A stretch of 64,000 nt of DNA from Olleya sediminilitoris (GCF_016785945.1 NZ_JAEMEF010000016.1:1-64000), one strand, 5' to 3'. Positions 1 through 8,387 are shown, numbered from the stretch's first letter. The notes: a model not told the origin generated them from the sequence alone. Made by a program: numbers and translations.

Positions 1-48
1 CGACTAAAAGTTTGGTTTCTAAAGTGGCTTTTTGGTAGCTTTTTTTTC

Positions 49-167
49 GCCAGTGTTCATTTTGTGTTTTCATAAGTGACTGTAATTAATTGCTTAATTT
101 TTAGTCAACCTATTTCAGGAAAGTTCACATTTCAAATGTATGCTAACGGTTTAGTATATGGTTTGTT
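49..167. repeat. Left copy of a degenerate cassette-flanking direct repeat
   Basis: Bases 49-103 align without gaps to 957-1011, with 46 of 55 positions identical by hand count. The similarity continues as two short blocks in the same order, GCTAAC (142-147) and GGTTTGTT (160-167), which recur at 1026-1031 and 1058-1065. The two copies bracket one orphan gene, which is how gene-cassette or site-specific recombination units look. No integrase is present in the window, so the mechanism is inference. Confidence 0.65.
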
Positions 168-207
168 GCGTGATTAAGTCACTAAGTTAGCAAATAAAAA
201 CCGAATA

Positions 208-249
208 GAATATTCCGCAGGAATATTCGTAAGCAGGCTAGAACCTAGC
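208..249. repeat. Pair of hairpins downstream of the cassette gene
   Basis: A perfect 9-bp inverted repeat, GAATATTCC-GCA-GGAATATTC, lies at 208-228. A second, GCTAG-AAC-CTAGC, lies at 237-249. They sit between the left direct repeat and the 3' end of the reverse-strand cassette gene. They may be the folded part of a recombination site or a weak terminator; neither is followed by a clear T-tract. Confidence 0.5.
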
Positions 250-266
250 AATAAAATATATGCATT

Positions 267-280
267 GTTGTGCATAGTAT
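267..280. repeat. Inner inverted repeat of the cassette unit, left arm
   Basis: GTTGTGCATAGTAT at 267-280 is the inverted complement of 779-792 (ATATTATGCACAAC) with 13 of 14 positions matching. The arms lie just outside both ends of the gene at 281-760, so they delimit the coding module closely. Confidence 0.55.
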
Positions 281-760
281 TTATTCTACGCAAATAACTC
301 CTTCTTGTGAAATTTTTTGTCCTTCATTCGTTGTCATTGTTGCATTGTAAAATAAACATTTTCCTTCAATTTTAATTTTAGAAACAACAATTCCGTTATT
401 TTCGTTTACCCATTTAGTCATTTCGTCCATTTCTCCTTTGGAAGAGTCGTAAGTTAATCGATAAGTACAATCATCAATCCATTCAAGAATTTCATAAGTT
501 GGGTTTCCGTTTCCGATTCCGTTTTTCCATTCGGTTTGAGAGTTTTTTTCTCGGATAACAACATAACGATTAACATTTAGGTCTCTTTCGGCTGTCATTT
601 CACTTATACTGTCATTTGAAGTAATTTTATATTTTTTCATTTCATCACTCGTTGGAATGTAGAAAGTTCCGATTTTAAAATCCGAACAAGTCAATTCTTG
701 CGCATTGATTTTAAGTCCGATTAGAAGAAATAGTGTTATTAAGATTATAGTTTTTTTCAT
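281..760 (-). CDS. Hypothetical secreted protein, cassette gene
   Basis: A 159-residue protein that I do not recognise. It begins with a classical signal peptide (MKKT, a hydrophobic stretch ending near residue 20 in KINAQ), so it is probably periplasmic or secreted. The mature part is polar and has four cysteines, at about residues 25, 98, 134 and 157, which could form disulfides. It stands alone, with no operon partner, exactly between 14-bp inverted repeats and inside a pair of 55-bp direct repeats. That placement suggests a mobile accessory gene rather than core genome. Its function cannot be read from the sequence. The start is the only ATG directly ahead of the signal sequence. Confidence 0.75.
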   Translation of the reverse strand: MKKTIILITLFLLIGLKINAQELTCSDFKIGTFYIPTSDEMKKYKITSNDSISEMTAERDLNVNRYVVIREKNSQTEWKNGIGNGNPTYEILEWIDDCTYRLTYDSSKGEMDEMTKWVNENNGIVVSKIKIEGKCLFYNATMTTNEGQKISQEGVICVE

Positions 761-778
761 TCAGCGATCTGTTTGTCT

Positions 779-850
779 ATATTATGCACAACTGGTTATA
801 TGACAACTAATATAGTTGTTTTTGGGGTTAAATTTCCCGTTATGACAACT
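779..850. repeat. Inner inverted repeat, right arm, plus palindrome and short direct repeats
   Basis: 779-792 is the right arm of the inverted repeat around the cassette gene. Next comes a palindrome ACAACT-n5-AGTTGT at 803-819. TATGACAACT occurs twice, at 799-808 and 841-850. This dense repeat structure is upstream of the reverse-strand gene and could be its promoter/operator or part of a recombination site. Confidence 0.45.
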
Positions 851-956
851 TTTTGTGACTTATATCAAATAATTGTCTTTTTATTATTGTTGTTTATTGA
901 TAGCTAAATTATAATAATGCACTTGTAAATTCAATACGTATAACTAAGTGTTTTTA

Positions 957-1065
957 GCCATTGTTTATTTTGTGTTTAGATAGGTGCTTGTATTTAATTA
1001 CTTAATTTTTATAAAATAAACTGGCGCTAACATTAAATGTTTTTTTACTTATTTGTAGGTTTGTT
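957..1065. repeat. Right copy of the cassette-flanking direct repeat
   Basis: 957-1011 matches 49-103 at 46 of 55 positions, followed by GCTAAC at 1026-1031 and GGTTTGTT at 1058-1065, as in the left copy. Repeat-to-repeat distance is 908 bp, the size of one cassette unit. The rest of the gap between 850 and the methyltransferase is AT-rich with nothing else recognisable. Confidence 0.6.
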
Positions 1066-1111
1066 ATAAGGTTAGTAAAATAGTTTTTAATAAAAATTTT
1101 ACTTGTTATTA

Positions 1112-1774
1112 ATGACAAAAACACGAACAAAACAACCTTGGCCAACTAAAAAGGCAATGGAGCAGGTTTATGAAATGAAACTTTGGGGAAGTAATAACAC
1201 CCAGTTTTATTCTGGAGAAGGGTCTCATGATCCAGAAATTATTAGTCCTTATTTAGAGGTTGTGCTCACCTTTTTAAAATCGTTTAAAACACCATTAGCG
1301 GTTTGTGATTTAGGTTGTGGAGATTTTAATATTGGGAAACATTTAGTTCCTTTTACAAAGACATATCATGCAATAGATATCGTTGAAAATTTAATAGATT
1401 ATAATAAAGCTAAATATAAAGCTGAACATTTAGATTTTAAATGTTTGGATATTGCAGTTGATGAATTGCTTGATGGAGATTGTGCCATTATTAGACAAGT
1501 TTTACAGCATTTATCTAATACAGAGGTGAAAAATGTACTTAAAAAACTAATAAAATATAAATACATTATTCTAACCGAACATCTTCCAAATTCGGCGTTT
1601 GTACCAAACTTAGATATTATTTCTGGTCAAGGTATTAGAATAAAAAAGAAGAGTGGTTTAAATATTTTAGAAGCACCTTTTAATTTTAAAGTAACCTCAG
1701 AAACACAATTAATGTCACATGTTTTAAAACACAATAAAGGTCTTATTGTGACAACTTTATATCAAGTTTTTTAA
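1112..1774 (+). CDS. Class I SAM-dependent methyltransferase
   Basis: A 220-residue protein with a Rossmann-type S-adenosylmethionine binding motif: VCDLGCGDFNIG (motif I), then YHAIDIVENLIDY with the acidic ribose-binding residue, and a downstream IIRQVLQHLS (motif IV/post-I). It is cytosolic with no signal peptide. The substrate is not identifiable. The family resembles small stand-alone class I methyltransferases that act on small molecules or sugars. An upstream TTG at 1103 is in frame, but ATG at 1112 is the more natural start. It is a single gene ended by a strong hairpin. Its position next to the cassette repeat leaves open that it is also accessory. Confidence 0.8.
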   Translation: MTKTRTKQPWPTKKAMEQVYEMKLWGSNNTQFYSGEGSHDPEIISPYLEVVLTFLKSFKTPLAVCDLGCGDFNIGKHLVPFTKTYHAIDIVENLIDYNKAKYKAEHLDFKCLDIAVDELLDGDCAIIRQVLQHLSNTEVKNVLKKLIKYKYIILTEHLPNSAFVPNLDIISGQGIRIKKKSGLNILEAPFNFKVTSETQLMSHVLKHNKGLIVTTLYQVF

Positions 1775-1808
1775 AATAGAATGTAGTTAATCTTTAAGTT
1801 TTGATAAT

Positions 1809-1840
1809 AAAAAAAGCACTCTGAAAAGAGTGCTTTTTTT
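1809..1840. terminator. Bidirectional intrinsic terminator
   Basis: A 14-bp perfect stem (A-tract plus GCACTCT / AGAGTGC plus T-tract) with a GAAA loop lies between the convergent methyltransferase and the PPIase fusion gene. The A-tract on one side and T-tract on the other let it act in both directions. Confidence 0.9.
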
Positions 1841-1857
1841 ATTATTGTAAATAGTGT

Positions 1858-3066
1858 TTATTTTTTATCTAAACCAACTAATTCTATATCAAAAATTAAG
1901 TTAGCATTTGGTGGTACTGGACCACGTCCAGCAGCTCCGTAACCTAAATAACTTGGTACAAAAATTCTAGCTTTATCACCAATATCCATATTTAACATTG
2001 CTTCTCTAAATCCTGGAACTAGAGTAGCAGACTCGTTATATGGCATAGCAAATGCATTATATGCACCTTGCTTTTCAGCATCTTCATTGTAGTTGTTGTA
2101 TTTTTTAGCGTCTTCTACTATTGTAGAAAAGAAAAAACTTCCGTCTTCAAAAAGACCAGTACAATCAATTAAAACACGGTCAGAAGGTTTTGGTTTAATA
2201 CCATCTGCTTTAGCGTCTAATATCATAACCATTCCTGTAGGAAACTCTTTAACTTCTCCAGGGAAATCAGCATGTTTTTTAATAAAGTTAGCAGCTGCTT
2301 CTTTTGATTGTTCTTTAATTCGCTCTAATTCTTTAGCTTTAAGCTCTTCCAATTTTTGAGGTAATAATGGTTCTTGTTCTGTAAATACTTTAGCTGCATC
2401 AAATGCTTTAGCTGCATCACCTTTGCGTATTATATTTAATTTTTGAATCACAACATCTTCTAAAGGTTTGTTTTTTGGGTTAACGGCAACATTAGAGATA
2501 CTGTCTTGTACTTCTAATCCTTTAACTAATTCTCCAAATACAGAATGACAACTTACGCGACCATTACAGTTTTTTAAGCTACCATCTGCGTAAAAACCAT
2601 CAAGATTTTGTTTTGGTACTTCGGTTATAAAAAATTGACTTCCGTTTGTATTGTAACCACCAGAATTAGCCATAGATAAGATTCCTGCTTTGTCATGACT
2701 TAAACTTGTGTCAAACTCGCTAAAAAACTTATAACCAGCACTTCCCATTCCTGTTCCTGTTGGGTCACCACCTTGAATCATGAATTTGTCCATAACTCTA
2801 TGAAAAATAATACCATCATAAAATGGTTTTCCTTTTAAAGAATCTGCTAATTTAGGGTGTGTACCTTCTGCTAATCCTACAAAGTTAGCGACTACAACTG
2901 GTACTTTTTCGTAAAATAATTTGGCAACCATTGTACCTTTATTAGTCACAAACTCGGCATAAAGACCATCTTCCAAATCTTGGTGTTTATCTTGACAAGA
3001 GCTACTTGTTAAACTGACCATTAAGGCAATAAATAATAGTTTCATTGTTTTAATTAATTTGTTCAT
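1858..3066 (-). CDS. Cyclophilin-FKBP fusion peptidyl-prolyl isomerase lipoprotein
   Basis: A 402-residue dual immunophilin. Residues 1-24 are a lipoprotein signal (hydrophobic run then TSSSC), so it is probably periplasmic and membrane anchored; M8 is an alternative start. Residues about 36-216 are a cyclophilin domain, with FHRVMDKFMIQGGDP, GSQFFIT and VFGELVKGLEVQDSI. Residues about 250-400 are an FKBP domain, with LVPGFREAMLNMDIGDKARI and YLGYG. Both folds catalyse cis-trans isomerisation of Xaa-Pro bonds, so the protein is a two-headed folding catalyst. It lies 17 bp downstream of gldI, another FKBP, in the same transcription unit. Cyclophilin-then-FKBP fusions are known from flavobacteria and some protists. 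Confidence 0.93.
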   Translation of the reverse strand: MNKLIKTMKLLFIALMVSLTSSSCQDKHQDLEDGLYAEFVTNKGTMVAKLFYEKVPVVVANFVGLAEGTHPKLADSLKGKPFYDGIIFHRVMDKFMIQGGDPTGTGMGSAGYKFFSEFDTSLSHDKAGILSMANSGGYNTNGSQFFITEVPKQNLDGFYADGSLKNCNGRVSCHSVFGELVKGLEVQDSISNVAVNPKNKPLEDVVIQKLNIIRKGDAAKAFDAAKVFTEQEPLLPQKLEELKAKELERIKEQSKEAAANFIKKHADFPGEVKEFPTGMVMILDAKADGIKPKPSDRVLIDCTGLFEDGSFFFSTIVEDAKKYNNYNEDAEKQGAYNAFAMPYNESATLVPGFREAMLNMDIGDKARIFVPSYLGYGAAGRGPVPPNANLIFDIELVGLDKK

Positions 3067-3083
3067 TTGTTTTGGGTTTATAT

Positions 3084-3629
3084 CTATTCTTTTTGGTTAA
3101 TCGAAAATACTGAAACTTCGCAAATTATAGGAAGGTTAATTCCTATTTTATTTTCATCTCCATAATAACCGTATGCTTTTTGCGACGGAAAAATAAAAGT
3201 TGCACTCTCGCCAGCCTTCATTAATTTTAATCCTTCGCGTAGACCAGAAAATAACTCTTCTTGATCCATTGCATACTTTTGTATTTTAAGTTCCTCTTTA
3301 CTATATATAGTTGTTCCTTTTAAATCCTTAATATTATAGCTAAATACAATTTTGTCTCCAAAATTGGGTGTAGATAAGCTATCGCTTTCAATTTTAGTAT
3401 CAAAATAATACCAAAAACCATTACCTGATATTTGGTAGTTTTTTTCTGGTTGTTGGGCTATAATTGCTTCAATAGCTTTAGTTTCTTTTTGATTTAAAGA
3501 TTTATTTCTTTCAATAGATTCATCTATAAAAGAGCCACTACTAACTGTTACTGGTTTTCTGGCTTCAGGAGATTTACATCCTAAAACCGTAAAACCTGTA
3601 ATTATTAATATAATTAAACTATGCTTCAT
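3084..3629 (-). CDS. gldI: Gliding motility-associated FKBP-type PPIase lipoprotein GldI
   Basis: A 181-residue lipoprotein: MKHSLIILIITGFTVLGC is a clear signal peptide with the lipobox cysteine at residue 18. The C-terminal half is an FKBP domain, with GDKIVFSYNIKDLKGTTIY, LFSGLREGLKLMKAGESATF and AYGYYG. GldI is a Bacteroidota lipoprotein required for gliding and type IX secretion in Flavobacterium johnsoniae, probably as a periplasmic folding factor. The ATG at 3629 is chosen because the signal peptide starts there; the frame is open further upstream without a better start. It overlaps the end of the DHH phosphoesterase gene by 11 bp, so they are co-transcribed and probably translationally coupled. 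Confidence 0.92.
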   Translation of the reverse strand: MKHSLIILIITGFTVLGCKSPEARKPVTVSSGSFIDESIERNKSLNQKETKAIEAIIAQQPEKNYQISGNGFWYYFDTKIESDSLSTPNFGDKIVFSYNIKDLKGTTIYSKEELKIQKYAMDQEELFSGLREGLKLMKAGESATFIFPSQKAYGYYGDENKIGINLPIICEVSVFSINQKE

Positions 3630-4638
3630 GTAATGCTGTGTTGTATTGCGGTAAGATACTAATAAATTTTTCAACAGTTTTAGCAATATCTACATCGCTT
3701 TTTCCTCCTGCAGCATTAGTATGTCCACCACCTTGGAAGTGCGCTCTTGACATTTCGTTTACAGAAAAATCACCTTTTGATCTTAAAGATATTTTTATAA
3801 TGCCTTGTTGTAAATCTTCAATAAATATAGCTGCTAATACTACATTGTTTAAAGATAAAGCATAGTTTACAAAACCTTCTGTATCTCCTTTTTTGTAATC
3901 AAATTGCTGTAATTCTTTTTGAGACAATGTTATAAATGCAGCTCTAGATTCTGGTATTACTTTAAGGTTGCTTAAGGCGCAGCCCAAAAGTTGTAATCTA
4001 TTATAGCTATTGGTGTCAAAAACCTGATTGTGTATAAAAGTATTGTCTGCACCTTTGTCTATTAAATTGGCTATAATCCTATGTGTAGCACTAGTTGTAG
4101 ACCTAAATCTAAAAGAGCCAGTATCTGTCATGATACCAACGTAAATGGCTGTAGCAATATTACTATCTATAACAGGTAAACCGTCTAAATACTCTATAAA
4201 ATTATAAATCATCTCACATGTACTACTCATGGTAACATCACTATATGTGTATTTAGCGTAATCATCAGGTTGTTGATGATGATCTATCATGATTTTTAAT
4301 GCTTGACTATTAGCTAGTACATTTACCATGTCTCCAGCACGATGAAACGCGTTGAAGTCTAACGTAAAAATTATATCAGCTTCAGCTATTTTTTGTTCGC
4401 TATCTTCTTTTTGACTGTCGTATTTTAATATTAAATCTTGACCAGGAATCCATTTTAAAAAATCTGGATAATCATTAGGGACAATAACAGTCGCTAGATG
4501 ATTAGTTTTTGTTAAATAATGAAATAAAGCCAAACTAGAACCAATAGCATCTCCATCAGGATTTTTATGGCTTACAATTACAATTTTTTTAGGTGTTGCC
4601 AATAACTGATTAATGGCTGTAATGTCTTGTTTTGTCAT
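3619..4638 (-). CDS. DHH-family phosphoesterase, NrnA-like nanoRNase/pAp phosphatase
   Basis: A 339-residue cytosolic enzyme with the full DHH/DHHA1 layout. It shows SHKNPDGDAIGS (metal-binding DGD), IFTLDFN, the DHH triad in IMIDHHQQPDD, IYVGIMTDTGSFRF, and the DHHA1 signature GGGHTNAAGG near the C-terminus. NrnA enzymes degrade 2-5 nt RNA to mononucleotides and dephosphorylate pAp, using Mn2+. The ATG at 4638 is chosen over an in-frame TTG at 4644. It is the first gene of a three-gene reverse unit with gldI and the PPIase fusion. It diverges from ndk, and the two promoters share about 140 bp. Confidence 0.92.
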   Translation of the reverse strand: MTKQDITAINQLLATPKKIVIVSHKNPDGDAIGSSLALFHYLTKTNHLATVIVPNDYPDFLKWIPGQDLILKYDSQKEDSEQKIAEADIIFTLDFNAFHRAGDMVNVLANSQALKIMIDHHQQPDDYAKYTYSDVTMSSTCEMIYNFIEYLDGLPVIDSNIATAIYVGIMTDTGSFRFRSTTSATHRIIANLIDKGADNTFIHNQVFDTNSYNRLQLLGCALSNLKVIPESRAAFITLSQKELQQFDYKKGDTEGFVNYALSLNNVVLAAIFIEDLQQGIIKISLRSKGDFSVNEMSRAHFQGGGHTNAAGGKSDVDIAKTVEKFISILPQYNTALHEA

Positions 4639-4674
4639 AGCCAACGAAGATACAATTTTTTAATATTGGATTGT

Positions 4675-4705
4675 ATTGTTTTTCTTAATAAATGGCGTAC
4701 TTTTG
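4675..4705 (+). promoter_or_regulatory. Bacteroidota-type promoter of ndk
   Basis: The -7 box TACTTTTG (4698-4705) matches the flavobacterial consensus TAnnTTTG. ATTG at 4675-4678 stands in for the TTTG -33 element with a 19-bp spacer. The predicted leader to the ndk ATG is about 70 nt. Confidence 0.6.
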
Positions 4706-4780
4706 CACAAAATTAACAGCTACTTTATAACAATTACAGTGGTTGTAATTAATTACATTAGATAACATTAAAATTAAAAA

Positions 4781-5200
4781 ATGGCAACTAACAGAACATT
4801 TACAATGCTTAAGCCTGACTCTGTTGAAAAAGGGTACATTGGCGCAATCTTAGAAAAAATTAACGCTTCAGGTTTTAGAATCGTTGCAATGAAGTTAACA
4901 CAAATGACTAAGCAAGATGCTGAAGCATTTTACGCTGTACATAACGAAAGACCTTTCTTTGGTGAGTTAGTAGAGTACATGACACGTGGACCTATTGTTG
5001 CTGCTATTTTAGAAAAAGATAATGCAGTTGAAGATTTTAGAACTTTAATTGGTGCTACTAATCCTGATGATGCAGCAGAAGGTACTATCCGTAAATTATA
5101 TGCAGCTTCTATTGGAGAAAATGCAGTACACGGAAGTGATAGTGATGAGAATGCAGCTATTGAAGGTGCTTTCCATTTTTCTGGACGTGAAATGTTTTAA
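4781..5200 (+). CDS. ndk: Nucleoside diphosphate kinase
   Basis: 139 residues, the usual length. It transfers the gamma phosphate of ATP to nucleoside diphosphates through a phosphohistidine, balancing NTP and dNTP pools. The N-terminal [13 protein letters not shown] and the active-site [12 protein letters not shown] (His117) are intact. It is cytosolic. It is monocistronic, with its own promoter and a strong terminator directly downstream. Confidence 0.98.
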   Translation: MATNRTFTMLKPDSVEKGYIGAILEKINASGFRIVAMKLTQMTKQDAEAFYAVHNERPFFGELVEYMTRGPIVAAILEKDNAVEDFRTLIGATNPDDAAEGTIRKLYAASIGENAVHGSDSDENAAIEGAFHFSGREMF

Positions 5201-5223
5201 GTATAAAACACTATAGATTATAT

Positions 5224-5254
5224 AAAAAAATCCAGCGTATGCTGGATTTTTTTT
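5224..5254 (+). terminator. Intrinsic terminator of ndk
   Basis: An 11-bp stem AAAAATCCAGC-GTAT-GCTGGATTTTT followed by more T residues, 24 bp after the ndk stop. Confidence 0.92.
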
Positions 5255-5311
5255 GTTTTTACATTACTCAAAAATAAATTTAAAAGTAATTGAGTAATAA
5301 GGTGTGCCACG

Positions 5312-5343
5312 AAAAAAGCCTTTCCAATTGGAAAGGCTTTTTT
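5312..5343. terminator. Terminator of the cold-shock gene (perfect palindrome)
   Basis: A 32-bp perfect inverted repeat (AAAAAAGCCTTTCCAA and its complement) ends 28 bp before the stop of the reverse-strand csp gene. The A/T tracts make it usable from either side. Confidence 0.9.
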
Positions 5344-5371
5344 TGTAATGGTTTAAATAGAAAATATATAA

Positions 5372-5563
5372 TTATACTACTTTTACATTTACTGCGTTCA
5401 TTCCTTTTCTTCCTTCTTGTAAATCGAATTCTACAACATCACCTTCACGAACTTCGTCGATAAGTCCAGAGATGTGTACGAAATGGTCTTTGTCTGATCC
5501 TTCTTCAGTTATAAAACCGAATCCTTTTGAATCATTGAAAAATTTTACTGTGCCTTGAGCCAT
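5372..5563 (-). CDS. Cold-shock domain protein (CspA family)
   Basis: A 63-residue single OB-fold nucleic-acid chaperone. The RNP1 motif KGFGFI and RNP2-like HFVHIS are present. It binds single-stranded RNA/DNA in the cytosol and melts secondary structure. ATG at 5563 is chosen because MAQGTVKFFN is the family N-terminus; the frame is open another 11 codons upstream, but that stretch is leader. Monocistronic. Confidence 0.96.
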   Translation of the reverse strand: MAQGTVKFFNDSKGFGFITEEGSDKDHFVHISGLIDEVREGDVVEFDLQEGRKGMNAVNVKVV

Positions 5564-5593
5564 TGTAATAAAAAAATTTGTTAATAATAGTGT

Positions 5594-5601
5594 CAAAGAT
5601 A
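5594..5601 (-). promoter_or_regulatory. -7 box of the csp gene
   Basis: TATCTTTG on the reverse strand fits TAnnTTTG, 30 bp upstream of the csp ATG. A clean -33 TTTG is not visible (GTTTA at a short spacing). Confidence 0.5.
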
Positions 5602-5673
5602 GAATTAATAATATTAACTAAACGTTATTTTTAAATTATTTCAAAAAAAAATATTTAGCATTTCTATTTTTAA

Positions 5674-5970
5674 TTATCTCAAAACCAGTTTTTTAATAAT
5701 TTCCTTTCCTAATTCCTCATTTAGCATGGTAATTATCTTTTGATTACCATAACTTAATTCTTCTCTTAAAGCACTAGAACTTAGTTGTATATAGAGGGTG
5801 TCTCTTTTTAGCTCAATTGCAGTGGTGTAATTGTTAATTCCGTTACCCATTAACTTAGACCAAGCGTCTCTAACATTAACTTTGTCAAGTCCTTTTTCAA
5901 GTTTATTTTCGGTAACAAAATCTTGTAATGCTTCAGATATGTTAAGTAAATTGTTGCTGCGTTTTGCCAT
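5674..5970 (-). CDS. DUF721 / DciA-like protein
   Basis: 98 residues, matching the short DUF721 proteins found beside recF. Landmarks are ALQDFVTENKLEKGLDKVNVRDAW near the start and TLYIQLSSSALREEL in the middle, the KH-like core of the family. DciA-type proteins with this domain load or support the replicative helicase DnaB in many bacteria lacking DnaC; that this copy does so is inference. It is cytosolic. It lies 3 bp after the lipoprotein gene and is the last gene of the recF unit. Confidence 0.85.
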   Translation of the reverse strand: MAKRSNNLLNISEALQDFVTENKLEKGLDKVNVRDAWSKLMGNGINNYTTAIELKRDTLYIQLSSSALREELSYGNQKIITMLNEELGKEIIKKLVLR

Positions 5971-5973
5971 GTT

Positions 5974-6387
5974 TTAATCTAGTGTAATTGGTGTGTAACG
6001 TCTGTATAAATACAAATCTTTATTTTGGTTTATGACTTGTAATTTGTCATTACTTGCTTTTAATATAGTTTCTTTCCATTTAGCAAATGGAGTTGAGTAA
6101 TATAAATTTAGACTATCGTTTTCTATCTTAAATATAAATTGTTCTTGATTTTTTGAGGTTTGGTAAGTGCCTCCAAAATTAGGTTTTAGTTTTTTTCTAA
6201 ATCCAACCGAGTCGTTATTTATTTCAATATAATCTATAGTTTCATTTATAGTGTATTGTTTTTTTGTGCCATCCTTAAGGATTACCTCTTCAATCTCCCA
6301 ATATCCAGTAATATGTTGTTTAAATTGTTCAGGATTATTACTACAACTAAGTATAAGTAATAATACTATATAGATGGATTTTTTCAT
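5974..6387 (-). CDS. Small lipocalin-like lipoprotein
   Basis: 137 residues. MKKSIYIVLLLILSCSN is a lipoprotein signal with Cys15, so it is membrane anchored outside the cytoplasm. The mature part (GYWEIEEVILKDGT, FGGTYQTS) has the strand-rich look of the lipocalin-like families common in Flavobacteriaceae. The ligand is unknown. ATG at 6387 is chosen over one at 6408, because the signal peptide begins there and the earlier one lies inside recF. There is 1 bp between the recF stop and this start, so translational coupling is likely. Confidence 0.8.
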   Translation of the reverse strand: MKKSIYIVLLLILSCSNNPEQFKQHITGYWEIEEVILKDGTKKQYTINETIDYIEINNDSVGFRKKLKPNFGGTYQTSKNQEQFIFKIENDSLNLYYSTPFAKWKETILKASNDKLQVINQNKDLYLYRRYTPITLD

Positions 6388-6388
6388 G

Positions 6389-7468
6389 TTAAAGTTTAAA
6401 AATTTCATAAGATTGGTGTACTTGTTTTACTGCATTTTCTGTACGTTCGGCATGTGTGTCACTTATAAAAATCTGACCAAAATTTTCGTCATTTACAAGT
6501 TTTATAATTTGGGCGACGCGTGTTTCATCTAATTTATCAAAAATATCATCCAAAAGTAGTATTGGATTATCACCACTTAGCGCTTTAATACTATCAAATT
6601 GAGCTAATTTTAAAGCAATTAAAAACGATTTTTGTTGGCCTTGACTACCAAATTTTTTAATAGGATAGTCTCCAATATTAAACTCTAAGTCATCTTTATG
6701 TATGCCTACACTAGTATATTGTAACGCTTTATCTTTGTTAATGGCTTTTCTTAGTAACTGCTCTAAATCGCTTGTAAATAGGTCACTTTTGTAATTTAAG
6801 CTAACTTCTTCGTTATTGTTGCTTATAGCCTTGTGACGTGCTTTGAATAACGGAATAAAGTCTTCTAAAAACTGCTTGCGTTTTTCAAAAATTTCGGTAC
6901 CATATAATTGTAATTGCTGGTTGTAAACTTCTATGGTATCGTTATTATAAGTGTGGTTTGCTGCAAAATATTTTAATAACGAATTACGTTGCGATAGTAT
7001 TTTGTTGTAATTAATAAGACTACTTAAATAGTTTTTATCACTTTGGCTTATAACGCTATCTATAAACTTACGTCTTGTGTCACTACCTTCAATAATTAAA
7101 TCTCTATCTGCTGGACTTATTATGACTAAAGGTAAAAAACCAATATGATCACTAAATTTGTCATAAGCTTTAGTGTTTCGTTTGATAACCTTTTTTTGTC
7201 CTTTTTTTAGGCTAACAACTATGTTTTCGGTTTTATTATCTTTATCATATTCGCCATTTATAACAAAAAACTCTTCATTATATTTAATGTTTTGCGATGC
7301 GACAGGGTTAAAGTAACTTTTACCAAAGGATAAATGATAGATTGCATCCAATACATTAGTTTTTCCGACGCCATTATTACCTACCAAACAGTTAATAGTC
7401 TCATTAAATGCAAAGGTTTTTGAGTCAAAATTTTTATAGTTTAATAGTGATAAAGACTTTAAAATCAT
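6389..7468 (-). CDS. recF: DNA replication and repair protein RecF
   Basis: A 359-residue SMC-like ATPase that loads RecA on gapped single-stranded DNA with RecO and RecR. Walker A is GNNGVGKT at residues 30-37. The signature region [12 protein letters not shown] and Walker B with [12 protein letters not shown] are near the C-terminus. It has the usual family length. It is first in a reverse unit with the lipocalin-like and DciA-like genes, and diverges from the TPR protein gene. Confidence 0.97.
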   Translation of the reverse strand: MILKSLSLLNYKNFDSKTFAFNETINCLVGNNGVGKTNVLDAIYHLSFGKSYFNPVASQNIKYNEEFFVINGEYDKDNKTENIVVSLKKGQKKVIKRNTKAYDKFSDHIGFLPLVIISPADRDLIIEGSDTRRKFIDSVISQSDKNYLSSLINYNKILSQRNSLLKYFAANHTYNNDTIEVYNQQLQLYGTEIFEKRKQFLEDFIPLFKARHKAISNNNEEVSLNYKSDLFTSDLEQLLRKAINKDKALQYTSVGIHKDDLEFNIGDYPIKKFGSQGQQKSFLIALKLAQFDSIKALSGDNPILLLDDIFDKLDETRVAQIIKLVNDENFGQIFISDTHAERTENAVKQVHQSYEIFKL

Positions 7469-7574
7469 AGAGTTATTTCTAAAAGGGAAGGCTTTTAATG
7501 CGATAGCCTTGTAAGGATGTGCAAATTATTGAAAAATATCAAATAAATAACCTTTTATTTCTGAAGAAAAATTA

Positions 7575-7582
7575 TATTTTTG
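7575..7582 (+). promoter_or_regulatory. -7 box ahead of the TPR protein gene
   Basis: TATTTTTG fits TAnnTTTG, 20 bp before the ATG at 7603. No good -33 box is visible. Confidence 0.5.
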
Positions 7583-7602
7583 TGCGCATTAATAAAATTA
7601 AT

Positions 7603-8379
7603 ATGGCAACTTACAAGAAAAGAGGATACAAACCAAAAACAAAAGTAGAAAAGGAAATTGAGGTTGAAGACACATCGTCATCAACAACAGCTGAGGTTTT
7701 TGATACTTTAGATGAATCTGCAAACAAAGCAGAAGAATTTGTAGAGAAAAATCAGAAAAATATTTTTATTATCATTGGTGCTGTAGCAGCTGTAGCATTG
7801 CTATATTTAGGATATCAACAATTTGTTGTTAAGCCTAATCAAGGTGAGGCAATGAATGAAATGTATCAAGCACAAAAATTCTTTAATGATGCTGTAACAG
7901 CAGCAGTAGGACAAGACTCTTTATATACGTTATCTTTAAAAGGAGGAGAAGGTAAGTTAGGTATGGTTGATATTGCTGACCAATATAGTGGTACTGCTGC
8001 AGGAAACTTAGCTAATTACTATGCAGGAATGGCGTATTTAAATACTAAAGATTACCAAAATGCAATTACATATCTTGATAAGTTTGAGAGTGATGACGAA
8101 ACTTTAGCTCCTATGGCTAAAGGTGCAATTGGTGATGCCTTTATGCAATTAACAGAAGCAGAAAATGCTTTAGATTATTATATAGAAGCTGCTAACTTAC
8201 GTCAAAACGAGTTTACTGCTCCAACATATTTATTTAAAGCTGGTATTACTGCTTTAAATTTAAACCAAGCATCAAAAGCATTAGATTTATTTAATAAAAT
8301 AAAAGACAATTACCCAAGCTCACCTGAAGCAACTCAAGCAGAAGTGTTTATTGGTAAAGCTAAGGCAATGTCTAACTAA
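7603..8379 (+). CDS. Membrane-anchored tetratricopeptide repeat protein
   Basis: 258 residues. A basic, charged N-terminal segment (MATYKKRGYKPKTK) is followed by a single membrane helix (IFIIIGAVAAVALLYLGY, about residues 52-70) and a TPR-like helical domain. That arrangement resembles YfgM-type proteins, which sit at the Sec translocon side of the membrane; the homology is structural inference. ATG at 7603 is chosen because the -7 box lies just upstream; an in-frame ATG-less extension to 7519 is leader. The neighbour ribH starts 8 bp after its stop. Confidence 0.85.
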   Translation: MATYKKRGYKPKTKVEKEIEVEDTSSSTTAEVFDTLDESANKAEEFVEKNQKNIFIIIGAVAAVALLYLGYQQFVVKPNQGEAMNEMYQAQKFFNDAVTAAVGQDSLYTLSLKGGEGKLGMVDIADQYSGTAAGNLANYYAGMAYLNTKDYQNAITYLDKFESDDETLAPMAKGAIGDAFMQLTEAENALDYYIEAANLRQNEFTAPTYLFKAGITALNLNQASKALDLFNKIKDNYPSSPEATQAEVFIGKAKAMSN

Positions 8380-8387
8380 TACATACT

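Noticed and set aside
2093-2359. Forward frame inside the PPIase fusion gene
   Set aside because: Antisense shadow of a clear protein with strong domain evidence.
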